A DNA stretch of 64,000 bases from Bisgaard Taxon 45 (GTDB lineage: Bacteria > Pseudomonadota > Gammaproteobacteria > Enterobacterales > Pasteurellaceae), in contig JAQAHH010000002.1 of assembly GCA_030783905.1 (NCBI GenBank), positions 62,001 through 126,000 of the forward strand, given 5' to 3'. The stretch's first letter is position 1; each line of letters opens with the position of its first letter. Of the stretch, positions 21,152-30,900 are shown one piece after another. The translations under genes were made by a program, and so were the position numbers. The notes under the pieces are model-generated. The model was not told where the DNA came from. It did not search any database and saw nothing but the letters and a program-made list of their open reading frames with translations.

Positions 21152-21175
21152 GGCTATCTAGATGTCTAGATCTAA
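21152..21175 (-). promoter_or_regulatory. MetJ-type operator upstream of metB
   Basis: Three contiguous 8-base units; the middle one, AGATGTCT (21160-21167), matches 7/8 of the met box AGACGTCT, and the flanks match 4/8 each. On the minus strand it lies directly after a possible -10 (CATAAT/TAATAT), about 45-70 bp before the metB start. Inferred control by MetJ with SAM. Confidence 0.6.
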
Positions 21176-21380
21176 TATTATGTCATAAAAGCGAAAAAAG
21201 AAAAAAGGAAATTTGTAGCTGACAAGAAAAACGCCAAGTTGGTTATACTTATACAAAAAACTCATTTTTTAAACAGAAAAAATTAATATGCACTTTTTTT
21301 CACCAATTAATCATTTTTTTTCAAAACAACCGTTGACAGATTTTTATAAATCAGTAGAATGCACCGCACTAACAGCGAAT

Positions 21381-21456
21381 GCGGGAATAGCTCAGTTGGT
21401 AGAGCACAACCTTGCCAAGGTTGGGGTCGCGAGTTCGAGCCTCGTTTCCCGCTCCA
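21381..21456 (+). tRNA. tRNA-Gly (anticodon GCC)
   Basis: GCGGGAATAGCTCAGTTGG start, anticodon loop TTGCCAA (GCC), T arm GAGTTCGAGCCTC, acceptor 3' TTCCCGC-T-CCA. First of a three-tRNA cluster. Confidence 0.98.
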
Positions 21457-21463
21457 AACTAAC

Positions 21464-21537
21464 GGCGTGTTAGCAAAGCGGTTATGCACTGGATTGCAAA
21501 TCCATGTAGCTCGGTTCGACTCCGGGACACGCCTCCA
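21464..21537 (+). tRNA. tRNA-Cys (anticodon GCA)
   Basis: GGCGTGTTAGCAAAGCGG start, anticodon loop TTGCAAA (GCA), T arm GGTTCGACTCC, 3' end ACACGCC-T-CCA. Seven bases after tRNA-Gly, so from one transcript. Confidence 0.98.
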
Positions 21538-21580
21538 TAAGCTGATACCAAGTTAGTTAAAATAAGATGTCAAATAGTGC

Positions 21581-21667
21581 GCCCGAGTGGTGAAATCGGT
21601 AGACACAAGGGATTTAAAATCCCTCGCTTTTCGAAGCGTGGCGGTTCAAGTCCGCCCTCGGGCACCA
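21581..21667 (+). tRNA. tRNA-Leu (anticodon TAA)
   Basis: GCCCGAGTGGTGAAATCGG start, anticodon loop TTTAAAA (TAA), class II variable arm (CGCTTTTCGAAGCG), T arm GTTCAAGTC, 3' end CTCGGGC-A-CCA. The order Gly-Cys-Leu equals the E. coli glyW-cysT-leuZ cluster. Confidence 0.98.
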
Positions 21668-21695
21668 TTTAAAACATCAACAAAATCAGTAATTC

Positions 21696-21718
21696 AGTCG
21701 CACAATGCGACTTTTTTT
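21696..21718 (+). terminator. Terminator of the tRNA Gly-Cys-Leu operon
   Basis: Stem AGTCGCA (21696-21702) / TGCGACT (21706-21712) with a CAA loop, followed by a run of seven T. Confidence 0.9.
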
Positions 21719-21814
21719 ATGCCTAAAATTCACTGCCTTCATTTCCTGCTTTTCAATTAGTGGCTGTTTAGTGGTGCTAACCTATATTTACTTAGGTTTT
21801 TGTATGCAAACGAA

Positions 21815-21836
21815 ATGGTGGCGATACCGCCACCAT
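21815..21836 (-). terminator. Strong hairpin downstream of macB
   Basis: ATGGTGGCG (21815-21823) pairs with CGCCACCAT (21828-21836) around an ATAC loop. On the minus strand it is followed by TTCGTTTGC, only weakly T-rich. Likely the end of the macAB transcript; its distance to the macB stop is about 70 bp. Confidence 0.55.
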
Positions 21837-21904
21837 CTTATAGAAAACCGACCATCCGTCACTCGTGCATGTCCGTCATTCATCAGTAGTAGGTACTGTC
21901 TGCC

Positions 21905-23860
21905 TTATTCCTGTGATAACGCAACAACGGGCTTTAATCTAGCAGCATTGCGTGCAGGAAAATAGCCAAAGATCATACCGATCAGTGACGAACAAACAAA
22001 CGCAATCACAAATGAAGAAAACGTAAATTGCATTTTAATACTGTCAGTGAAAGCAGAAAACAGAGTTCCTAATAATAAGGAAAGTAATACTCCCAACAGA
22101 CCGCCAAATAGACTCACACTCGCTGATTCAATCAAAAACTGATGCAAAATATCTTTCTCTTTTGCGCCAACTGCAATACGAATACCAATTTCACGCGTTC
22201 TCTCTATGACAGACACGAGCATAATATTCATGACCCCAATTCCCCCCACGACTAACGAAATAAACGCAATCGAAGAGATCATCATCGTTAAGGTTTGTGT
22301 CGTTCGTTGAAGTGATTGTAAAAACTTAAGGCTACTGAAGGTAAAGAAATCTTTTCTCCCATGTTGTATGGTCAATAAATCAATAATCGCCTTTTCGGCT
22401 ATATCAGGTGCAATATGTTCTTTGACTTGTACCGTAATCTGTTGAAAATAAGACTGATTATATAAACGACTCACTACGGTATTATAGGGCAGCCAGACTG
22501 TGACTCGTTTTCCTTCCATATTTTGGGAAGGTGTGTCGACCACCCCAACAATCGCAATGGGCATTTGTCCAATAAATATCGTTTTTCCTACCGCACTTTG
22601 TGTGCCAAAGATCGCTTGCTGTGACTTTTTATCTATCACCCCAATAGCTTGATTTGTTGTCATATCATGACGATGAAACCCACGTCCACTAAGTAACCGG
22701 AATTTTCTTAGTTGGAAAAAATCTTCACTTACGCCATAAATAGTCGCATTCAAAGTTCTATTCAAGAAACGCAATGGTTGCTCTGCCGAAATTTGTGGTG
22801 TTGCGCCTTTTAAATAAGGTTGTTGGCGTAGGAGTATTAAATCAGCATGATTAAGTGTTTGAATTTTGAGCGCATCAGGATCGCCCCAATTTTTGCCGGG
22901 ATAAATATCGATTGTGTTATTGCCGAGCGCACTAAATTCAGCCAGCACTTTATTTTTGGCCCCCTCTCCCAAGGCGATCACACAAACAACGGCTGCGATA
23001 CCAATAATAATACCGAGCATCGTGAGTAATGTTCTCATTTTATGTGCCAACATCATATGCATTGCCATCAAGAAAGCAGCTTGATAGCGACGCCACGCGG
23101 CTAAGTAATGCATCGTAGACACGGGCGCCTGTATACTTGCCTTTTGGCAAGATGATCTCATTGCCGTTTCATTCACGCCACTATCCGCAATAATCTCGCC
23201 ATCTTTCATCGTGATAATTCTGTCAGCATGTGCTGCAATTTGCTTATCGTGCGTAATTAACACCACTGTATGCCCTTGCTGATTTAATGTCTTCAGGACT
23301 GATAACACCTCTTGGCTACTTTGGCTGTCTAACGCTCCCGTCGGTTCATCCGCTAAAATAATCTCCCCTCCATTCATCAATGCACGAGCAATACTGACAC
23401 GTTGTTGCTGTCCACCTGACAGTTGAGAGGGTTTATTCTTTAACTGATTGTCTAATCCCAAACGACACAGTAATTTTTGTGCTCGTTCGGTACGTTTTTC
23501 TTTGTCCATCGCAGAATAGATCGCTGGCACCTCAACATTTTCTAGCGCAGTGAGATGAGGCAATAAATGATAACGTTGGAAAACAAAACCAAAGTGGTAA
23601 CAACGTAAATCAGCTAATTCATCACGCGATAATGTGGCAATCGAGCGGCCGCGAAAAAGATACTCACCTTCATCCGCTTGATCAAGTACACCTAATATAT
23701 TCATTAAAGTGGATTTCCCCGACCCCGATGCCCCCACAATCGCGACCATTTCACCCGCATAGAGATTGAGATTAATCGACTTTAATACAGTTGTTTCAGT
23801 CTCGCCATGACCATAACGACGCACGACATTTTTTAATTCAATTAAAGGTTGATTTATCAT
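21905..23860 (-). CDS. macB: MacB-type ABC exporter (ATPase-permease fusion)
   Basis: MacB is the inner-membrane ABC component of the MacA-MacB-TolC tripartite pump, which moves macrolides, enterotoxin-like peptides or lipids from the periplasm. The 651-residue protein has an N-terminal ATPase: Walker A GASGSGKST, signature LSGGQQQRVSIA, Walker B ILADEPTGALD and the H-loop VVLITHD. Then come one membrane segment (~275-295), a large periplasmic MacB_PCD domain, and three C-terminal membrane segments (FtsX-like, SVIERTREIGIRIAVGAKE). It overlaps macA by 4 bp, so translation is coupled. No tolC gene is nearby. An uptake signal sits at 22590-22598. Confidence 0.92.
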   Translation of the reverse strand: MINQPLIELKNVVRRYGHGETETTVLKSINLNLYAGEMVAIVGASGSGKSTLMNILGVLDQADEGEYLFRGRSIATLSRDELADLRCYHFGFVFQRYHLLPHLTALENVEVPAIYSAMDKEKRTERAQKLLCRLGLDNQLKNKPSQLSGGQQQRVSIARALMNGGEIILADEPTGALDSQSSQEVLSVLKTLNQQGHTVVLITHDKQIAAHADRIITMKDGEIIADSGVNETAMRSSCQKASIQAPVSTMHYLAAWRRYQAAFLMAMHMMLAHKMRTLLTMLGIIIGIAAVVCVIALGEGAKNKVLAEFSALGNNTIDIYPGKNWGDPDALKIQTLNHADLILLRQQPYLKGATPQISAEQPLRFLNRTLNATIYGVSEDFFQLRKFRLLSGRGFHRHDMTTNQAIGVIDKKSQQAIFGTQSAVGKTIFIGQMPIAIVGVVDTPSQNMEGKRVTVWLPYNTVVSRLYNQSYFQQITVQVKEHIAPDIAEKAIIDLLTIQHGRKDFFTFSSLKFLQSLQRTTQTLTMMISSIAFISLVVGGIGVMNIMLVSVIERTREIGIRIAVGAKEKDILHQFLIESASVSLFGGLLGVLLSLLLGTLFSAFTDSIKMQFTFSSFVIAFVCSSLIGMIFGYFPARNAARLKPVVALSQE

Positions 23861-24984
23861 AATCCCAGACCGTATATTTCTTCATCATTCAAATGCGTGG
23901 CAGGATTCACCGATAAGATGACTTCATCGCCTTCTGATAAGCCTTCCACAATTTCTATGCTTGCTTCATCTTTTAAGCCCGTTTTCACGACAACTTGTTC
24001 TCTTTCACCTGATTGATTTAAGCGTGTCACGTAATAATGGTTTGGTTTAAGCATTTGACCTAATGCCGAAATGGGAAGTGTCACAACATTCTCTCGCTTG
24101 TCTAATAAAATAGACACTTCAGCTGTCATCGCAATACGTAGTTTATGATCGGGATTAGGCACCTCAAAGGTGGCATAATAATAGGTCGCTTCACTGACTT
24201 TCACTGGTGCTAATTGAACCGAGTCTAATGAAGCATGAAATTGCTCATGTGGCGCACCTAACAAAGTAAACTGCACAGGTGCACCTACATGAAGATGAAT
24301 TACATCGGCTTCTGAAATTCGAGCATTCACTTTCATCGTATCGATAACCGCCAACTTCATTAAAACCGGGGTTTGCTGACTCGCGGCTAAGGTTTGTCCA
24401 CTTTGTGCAACAACCGAAATCACCACCGCATCAAGTGGGGAACGAATTTCGGTATACCCCAGTTCTGTGTTCGCTTTTTCTAGCTTCACTTTCGCGCTTT
24501 CTATACGACTCTTTGCGATACGTAGCTCTGCCTGTTCAATGTCTCGCTTATTTCTGATTTCTTCAAGATCTTTTTTGGTAGTAGCCTTTTTTTTATCCAG
24601 CAAAGCGTAACGTGCTAAATTCGCTTCAGCCAAAACTAAATTTGCCTGTCTGATGGCTAAATTTGCTTCCGCCGCGTCCAATTCAGCTTTTGCTAACTTT
24701 AATTCTGTTTCCGCAATTCTAGGATCGATAAGTGCTAATAAATCACCTTTCTTGACCCGTTGCCCTTCTTTCACCAGAATTTGCTTCACTTGCCCAGAAG
24801 CTTGCGAACCAATCTCAACCTCTTCTTTAGCCTGTAAAATACCACTTGCCGTAATCACTTTTTGTATATCACTTCTTAACGCGGGGAAAATAATATCACT
24901 ACGCTTTTCCTCCTCGCTCATATAATAGAAAATCATGAGACAAAGAAATAAAACAAGCAAAATATATTTACTGTATTTCCTCAT
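23857..24984 (-). CDS. macA: MacA-type periplasmic adaptor (membrane fusion protein)
   Basis: This 375-residue RND/ABC adaptor bridges MacB to an outer-membrane channel. It has an N-terminal membrane anchor (residues ~8-22, ILLVLFLCLMIFYY). A biotinyl-lipoyl domain follows (GSQASGQVKQILVKEGQRVKKGD and, after the hairpin, RSPLDAVVISVVAQSGQT). The long coiled-coil hairpin covers residues ~95-185 and is rich in A/E/L/K. Beta-barrel and membrane-proximal domains complete the chain. It is the first gene of the macA-macB pair; the terminator of the preceding MipA-like gene lies upstream, so the pair probably has its own promoter in 24985-25040. Confidence 0.92.
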   Translation of the reverse strand: MRKYSKYILLVLFLCLMIFYYMSEEEKRSDIIFPALRSDIQKVITASGILQAKEEVEIGSQASGQVKQILVKEGQRVKKGDLLALIDPRIAETELKLAKAELDAAEANLAIRQANLVLAEANLARYALLDKKKATTKKDLEEIRNKRDIEQAELRIAKSRIESAKVKLEKANTELGYTEIRSPLDAVVISVVAQSGQTLAASQQTPVLMKLAVIDTMKVNARISEADVIHLHVGAPVQFTLLGAPHEQFHASLDSVQLAPVKVSEATYYYATFEVPNPDHKLRIAMTAEVSILLDKRENVVTLPISALGQMLKPNHYYVTRLNQSGEREQVVVKTGLKDEASIEIVEGLSEGDEVILSVNPATHLNDEEIYGLGL

Positions 24985-25037
24985 GGAAAATAACTCTCCT
25001 TCATCAATTTAGCTAAACATACTTCTGTGTTAGTGGA

Positions 25038-25066
25038 ATAAAAAGGGAAGCCTAATTAGCCTCCCT
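25038..25066 (-). terminator. Terminator of the MipA-like gene
   Basis: GGGAAGCC (25045-25052) pairs with GGCTTCCC-type bases ending at 25065. On the minus strand the stem is followed by TTTTTATTCC. It lies 10 bp after the stop. Confidence 0.75.
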
Positions 25067-25075
25067 GCTCAGAGT

Positions 25076-25849
25076 TTAAAACATATAATAGAAGTTCAAT
25101 GTTGAACTGAATTCATTACCTTGTTTAACAATTGGTGATTTTCTTATTGTTTTAGAATACGCATCCCAAGAAAGAGAAAGTCCCATACCAATATGATCTG
25201 TTATTGCATAATTTGTACTTAATGTCACATTGCCTGAATAAGACGCTTTAGGGTGATACACCGTATTTATTTTATATCCTTTTAATTCAGATTTTTTAAT
25301 ACCAAAATAATAATTGGTATATTTTGCTGAATAATAGCTTAAACCAATAGAAGGAGAAATACTGAGTTTATCAGTCAACATAAACGCCTGAGCTAACGTA
25401 AGATGACTATTGAAGCCACGACGACCTTTTTTCATCTCGAACGAAATAGTCGTATTCGGTAAATTGAACATATCACTTAAATCATAATCTAGCCCGATCC
25501 CAGCAGCAACTTGTGTTTTACGATCTTGAATAGAATCATATCCGGCCTTGAGATCTTTACTTTTTATCGCTGCGCCATCAAAGGGACTAATGAAAAGGGA
25601 GGCGGCAAAATGAGTCGTAAATTGCTGGTGATAACCAATTTCACTTATGCCTGCTGCACCACGCATATAAAAATTACCGAACGAAAGATCTAGCGTTAAA
25701 AGCGGATCTACTGAGGTACGCTTTTTGACATGATAAATACTATTACCAACAGATACCCCTGCTCCAATAAAATTGTTATTTCCAACAGAAAAACTGGTCA
25801 TGGGAAAAACCATTAAACAGCATGCTAATAATTTACTTTTATTTTTCAT
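25076..25849 (-). CDS. MipA/OmpV-family outer-membrane protein
   Basis: This 257-residue protein has a signal peptide (MKNKSKLLACCLMVFPMTSFS) and a run of amphipathic beta-strands ending in aromatic Phe (NFYYMF), so it is an outer-membrane barrel. The layout resembles MipA/OmpV: an early G-x-Y/P region (DPLLTLDLSFGNFYMRG), a GIGLDYDLSD turn, GLSYYSAKYTNYYFGIKKSE, and YHPKASYSGNVTLSTNYAITDH. MipA proteins scaffold murein hydrolase/synthase complexes or act as small-molecule channels; which applies here is unknown. A near-perfect PurR-type operator lies 86 bp upstream. It sits ahead of macAB but is separated from it by a terminator. Confidence 0.75.
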   Translation of the reverse strand: MKNKSKLLACCLMVFPMTSFSVGNNNFIGAGVSVGNSIYHVKKRTSVDPLLTLDLSFGNFYMRGAAGISEIGYHQQFTTHFAASLFISPFDGAAIKSKDLKAGYDSIQDRKTQVAAGIGLDYDLSDMFNLPNTTISFEMKKGRRGFNSHLTLAQAFMLTDKLSISPSIGLSYYSAKYTNYYFGIKKSELKGYKINTVYHPKASYSGNVTLSTNYAITDHIGMGLSLSWDAYSKTIRKSPIVKQGNEFSSTLNFYYMF

Positions 25850-26207
25850 ACAAACCTCGTATAAAATGAATTGGGAGATGAATTTTGATATTAAATATGT
25901 ATCATATCAATAAAAACTGGTCATACCTCAATAAAAGCAAACGTTTGCGTAAATTTAAAAAGATAATAAATAACCAATCTTAATAAAAATTAAACACTCA
26001 ATATTTATTAATAATAAATAAAATAATTAATTCAAGAATCTTGTTTTTAGCACATTTAATTATGAAATAAACTAACGATAAGTAATAAGAAAAAACAAAA
26101 GGAAAAATTAATTTAGAAATAAACATGCGCTATCAAAACGATATATATGGCATAAATTATTTTAAATAAATCTCCATTTCCTTTTTGAATAAAAAAATGA
26201 AAAATGT
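25850..26207 (-). promoter_or_regulatory. AT-rich upstream region of the MipA-like gene
   Basis: This is most of a 503-bp gap without genes (25850-26352). It is very AT-rich. The only clear signal is the PurR-type palindrome at 25935-25950. The ribosome site TACGAGG precedes the start at 25849. The far part holds no ORF with coding character; the nadV terminator follows at 26211. Confidence 0.5.
25935..25950. promoter_or_regulatory. PurR-type operator
   Basis: AAGCAAACGTTTGCGT matches the PurR consensus ACGCAAACGTTTGCGT at 15 of 16 positions, with a perfect 12-base palindromic core. It lies 86 bp upstream of the MipA-like start. Other LacI-family regulators recognise related palindromes. Confidence 0.7.
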
Positions 26208-26210
26208 AAA

Positions 26211-26246
26211 AAAGGTTGAGTAGGTACATTACCTTGCCCAACCTTT
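26211..26246 (-). terminator. Terminator of nadV
   Basis: AAAGGTTG (26211-26218) pairs with CAACCTTT (26239-26246), and an inner GGTA/TACC stem adds stability. On the minus strand it is followed by TTTTTACATTTTTC. A second inverted repeat, AGATTTTCT/AGAAAATCT, lies at about 26276-26304, between this and the nadV stop. Confidence 0.7.
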
Positions 26247-26352
26247 TAAATCAAGAATCTCGTGCAATAAAGCCAGATTTTCTCACCAGATGCAAGAAAA
26301 TCTCATCGAAAAGTGTCTAACACGAATAAAATACGGTGCCTATATATACCGT

Positions 26353-27741
26353 TTAGAGTCCCACTCTCCCTCGAATATCATCAAAATGTTCATCAATCAA
26401 TAATTGTCCATTGAGAAACACTGTACGAAGCTGATTTTGTTGATTTTCAAGCGCCTTGTGTTCAATTGTTTGCCAATGATCCGCTTGTTTAACCAAGGCA
26501 AGTATGCCTCTTTTTGAGCGTTTTGCATGACTAGTGATAGGATCTTTATAAACATCATGCCATTCACCCGCAATACATACCGCATTGGCTTTCATCGCCC
26601 AACTCATCGTATCTCGATTGACTTGTTGTAATAGCCCACCTCCCATACCAAAGGCGACATTCTCGACACTAAAACCGCTAGCCATAATCGCATCCAAGAT
26701 TCTGCCTAAGGAGTTCACATTAATCCCATCACCTTGAATAATACGTATGCAGTCAGGCAACATTTTATACCCTTTACTATTTAAGGTTGTACCAAATTTT
26801 TCAGCTAAGATCGCTAAAGTACGACAAACAACTTCAACAGGATCGCCACTATCTGGGCGAACCACTAACGTGCCACCTTTTAATTCCACTAGCTCTTTTA
26901 GTTCAGTACCCCAAATATTTTCTAACGCATTCCAAAGATCATAACTATCTGATACAACAGCATAAATCTTATTTTCACCTGCAAATTGCTCGATCATATT
27001 ACGGAAAGCCTCTACTTCTCGTTCTTTTCCCCAAGAAGTCATCGTGCTGTGTTCCGCGGCAGGAATGGAAAATGCAGGCATTGTGGTCACATTGTACCAA
27101 CGCTTGGCTGCGACCAATGCAGACACGCTATCAGTCCCCATAAAATTCACTAAATGTGCTAAGCCACCTAATGCCACCGTTTCTAGACTCGAAGCCCCCC
27201 GCGCACCAAAATCATGCAATTTAAAGCCGATCCCCGCTAAACTATCTGAAGATTTCTCTAATGCCGCTTTAATTTTTTGTTTACAAAAATATGACACACT
27301 CGCTACCGTAGAGGGATACCAAATTGCTCGTAACAATGCGGTTTCTAAATATCCGCCTAACCAAAAAAACTCAGGGTCGGTATTGACAATTTGGCAAATG
27401 ACATTTCCGACGGGCAATACCGTCCCCTCTGGCACGGCCTCAATTTTAATGGGTAATCGACCTTGATGTTTCTCCAATAAACGTTGCCAGCCCTGACGAT
27501 TAAATGGTAAGCCGTGTGCGGTCAAGACCACTTCCGCATCATCAATATCATGTTGCGTGATAGGTTTGAGTAAGTATTCTTTGATAAAAGCTTGTAAACC
27601 AAATACAAGCACATCAAAATTTCCTCCACGTGCTTCAATATAATAAGAAACATATTCTGTATTGGGTGGATATTGCAACCAATGTGATGCTTTGTAACTG
27701 TCAACATTGAGCAATAAATTAGAAAAATTTGATGTATACAT
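26353..27741 (-). CDS. nadV: Nicotinamide phosphoribosyltransferase NadV
   Basis: NadV joins nicotinamide and PRPP into NMN, the entry to NAD in Pasteurellaceae that lack de novo synthesis and grow without V-factor. The 462-residue protein has family stretches NVDSYKASHWLQYPPNTEY, EARGG, GFKLHDFGARGASS, AAEHSTMTSWG, VSDSYDLWNAL, LVVRPDSGDP, IIQGDGIN and AFGMGGGLLQQVNRDT, the eukaryote-like Nampt fold. I use ATG 27741 with GAGG about 8 bases upstream; 15 earlier codons from 27786 cover the probable promoter. It is monocistronic. The neighbouring sialidase is another host-nutrient gene. Confidence 0.95.
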   Translation of the reverse strand: MYTSNFSNLLLNVDSYKASHWLQYPPNTEYVSYYIEARGGNFDVLVFGLQAFIKEYLLKPITQHDIDDAEVVLTAHGLPFNRQGWQRLLEKHQGRLPIKIEAVPEGTVLPVGNVICQIVNTDPEFFWLGGYLETALLRAIWYPSTVASVSYFCKQKIKAALEKSSDSLAGIGFKLHDFGARGASSLETVALGGLAHLVNFMGTDSVSALVAAKRWYNVTTMPAFSIPAAEHSTMTSWGKEREVEAFRNMIEQFAGENKIYAVVSDSYDLWNALENIWGTELKELVELKGGTLVVRPDSGDPVEVVCRTLAILAEKFGTTLNSKGYKMLPDCIRIIQGDGINVNSLGRILDAIMASGFSVENVAFGMGGGLLQQVNRDTMSWAMKANAVCIAGEWHDVYKDPITSHAKRSKRGILALVKQADHWQTIEHKALENQQNQLRTVFLNGQLLIDEHFDDIRGRVGL

Positions 27742-27777
27742 TCCACTTTCCTCAGATAAACGAAAAAATTCGAGAGT

Positions 27778-27805
27778 ATGATACATATACTTTACTTAAA
27801 AGCAA
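27778..27805 (-). promoter_or_regulatory. Candidate promoter of nadV
   Basis: On the minus strand, -35 TTGCTT (27800-27805) and -10 TATCAT (27778-27783) are spaced 16 bases, about 40 bp before the start codon. By-eye call. Confidence 0.45.
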
Positions 27806-27851
27806 TAAAAAACATCATTGATGAGCAAGCATAGCTTAAAAAGGGAAAGGA

Positions 27852-27905
27852 AAGTGCGGTCTATTTTCTATCAATTTCAAAATCTTAAGAAAATCCACCG
27901 CACTT
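27852..27905 (-). terminator. Inverted pair of uptake signals acting as nanB terminator
   Basis: Perfect AAGTGCGGT (27852-27860) and its complement ACCGCACTT (27897-27905) form a 9-bp stem, extended inside by partly complementary A/T bases. It lies 28 bp after the nanB stop and is followed by TTTCCTTTCCC on the minus strand. Confidence 0.7.
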
Positions 27906-27932
27906 TTGATGAAATGACTCATAAGAGGTGAA

Positions 27933-30900
27933 TTAAAAGTGATAAGCTGCACTCACGCCTAGCAAATACTGCGCTTTTTTATCAGCTTGTTGCATACCCA
28001 CATCGGTAGATAAACTCAAATGAGGCGTAATATTCGCACTTAATTGTGCGCTTAGATTTAACGTATTCGCTAACTTACCTTGTTTATATGCGACATTATC
28101 CACCCAAATTCCAGCTTTGTTTTGACGATAGAAGTCATAAGAAATATGACCCTGTAGCTCAAATTTAGGCAATTTATAGGCCACATCCAGGCCAACATTT
28201 GTTTTAGTGGCTTTCAATGAATTAAAACGAATCTCCACATTATGTGCTGTATCACTTAAATTTGAGAGCGTTGTTTGTAAGTAATGTAAGCCGGTATAAG
28301 GAATCAAACTTAAGCTCTCATTAACAGCAAAGCGATAGCCAATATCGGCTCCCGCATTCACGCTTCGACCTTTCAATGCCCCATTCACGCCAACAATATC
28401 GCCTTTATGTGTTTGATAACCCGCTGATACATCAAACTGAATATGATCTAAAAGCGTCGAATGCCAGTTCGTATTTATCCCCCAACTCTGGTATTTGCCT
28501 TGCGTGTCACCATCAATCGCCATTGGCTTCACTTTATATTGCATTTTGTTCATTGCCATATAGAGCGCATGACCGTTTTGTGCCGATTGCCATAATTTAC
28601 CACCAAGCATTACGCCTTTATAATGTGTATCAAAATGGTAGCCATAATCAATAAAGCCTAGGTTATTCACATATTTTTGCTGACCATCAAAATATTTCAC
28701 AAAGAGTGAGCGATCGTTATGTTGTAGCATACCTAATTGTTGCATAAAGCTGTGTTGTACTTGGTTGCTCACTTGGCTTATCGCAAGGCTGCTACTTAAA
28801 TAAGACGCTAAAATAGGATTGACTAACGGGCGGGCATTAATCACTTTCGGTGTGCTTAATGGCGCAACGGTTGACACCGCTTTGCCATCTGCTGTCACTA
28901 ATTTATTGGTGATATAAAGTGAATGCGGTGTCGTTGTTGAACGGAAAACGCTTGGTTTCGGTACTGTTGCCACGGTATAAACATACATCCCATCTGAAAT
29001 CTCACCATTCACGAGCTGAAATTGAGTCGTGCCATTATCTTTGTAACTAATCAGCTCTTCGCCTTGTGCGTGATAATAGCCTTTGGTATTGGGTTGGAGT
29101 TTTTTCTGCAAATTGACTTTAACCGTTATAACTTGTCCATTTGCATTGACATCGTTATTAATCTTAAGTTGAGGTGTGTTTGTGTCTGTCACAGTAAATT
29201 GTAGGTAACCACTAGCATTCTTATTGAGCACTAGCTCATCAAGATTTTGTTGAGAATTAACTTGAACAACACCTGAATTATTGAGAATCAGTTTGGTGAA
29301 TGCCTTATTTTTATCATCTTTTGTTTGCTGATCTAACACTAGCAAGCCTTCACTGACTGTTATTCCCCCTTGGCTTTCCCCTTCTCCACGTTTAATCGCA
29401 ATACCATCACCGATTTTTTCTAAATTTTTCTCTCCACTATAAGTAAATACCAACGGATCTTTTTGACGGATATCACTAAAGAGCTTGTCAGCTTTCCAGA
29501 AGAATTCTTGCATCGCGATGGGGAGATACATAATGGTTCGATAGTCTGTGCTATTTTCATAAGCTAAGCCAATACTACCATCCCCAAGTTCTGCCATTGA
29601 GCTGTAAACGTAGCCATTATCTAATGTTCCATTAGCTTTACCTATACTTTTTATATTTCTAACTAACTTACTTGTATCCCAATTGATATCACCGTTAGCT
29701 TGAACCTCACCTAAATACAGTTTTCCATTACGGCGTAGCTGATCTCCACTAGCGCCTTTTTCTGACTGCCCCGAAAAAATAATATATTCTCTGCCGTTAA
29801 TTTTTTTCGAATACTTAATGACAGAAAGTTGAGAATAACCGTGATCTAGCTTTTCGACTTGTTTTGTATCTACCCAAGTATAACCCCCATCTTTAGATGT
29901 CGACATCATCACTTTACCGCTTGTATTTCGCATAAAGAGTTTAAGATCACCATTTTCTAATTCAACTAATTGTGATTCTGTTAATTCATGCCCCATAGAG
30001 TTAGTTTTTAAGTTTCTTGAATTTTGCCCCCATAAATCTGAACGGCTATCATTTGGACTTTGACCTAAATCCCAGGTTTTCCCGCCATCTTTGCTGATAA
30101 TTAAAGCCGATGATTGAACATTATTTTGATTTGTATAATAAACTGGAAAAATTAAATTTCCATTTTTCGTTTGAATACCAACACCTGGACCTGTCCCTAA
30201 AAATCTCATCCAGTCTTTTTTCACTTGAGCAGAAATATCAATTGGATTTGACCAAGTTTTCCCATTATCATCTGAATATGTCATCCATAAATATGATGTC
30301 GTTGGAATATGAAATGGCGCATTTTGGTTTTTCGAACCACTTCTATTAGTTAAATAGATATTGCCAACATTTTCATTTTTCTCATTATATATATCTCCCA
30401 AATCTTTAAAGTTTTTACTTGGTGTTCCTTCTATAACAACTCTATATCCTGTTTTCTTATCTGACTCATCAAATACACTTCCATCTTCACGCAAAGTCCA
30501 TTGTTTACCTTTATTCATTAATTTTAAATATTGTTTTCCACCAATATTCACTCGCCCACTTCCATCTTTACTAGGATTATTAAAAGCACCATTTAAATGA
30601 AAAAAACCCGCACTTTCAGGAAACATATCTACACTAAGAAAAATTCGCCCATTTCGTTTATCTTGCACCATTTGAGCATCAATCAGAAACGCAGAATTCA
30701 TATATTGGCTAGAGTAATCTGGATGATGTTTTCTTTTATTTACAACATCATTTTTATCCCCCCAAGGATTAGTATTAGAATTCATAACTGGCGAATTCCC
30801 CTCATTCTGACTTACTAAATCCAAAATCGTGCTAATATTTCCCCACGTTTTTCCATCATCATGACTAATTCGGATTGCGGTATCGATATCCCCCCAGTCG

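Noticed and set aside
21288-21556. Short overlapping frames on both strands around the tRNA cluster
   Set aside because: They read through tRNA-Gly and tRNA-Cys sequence and are not coding.
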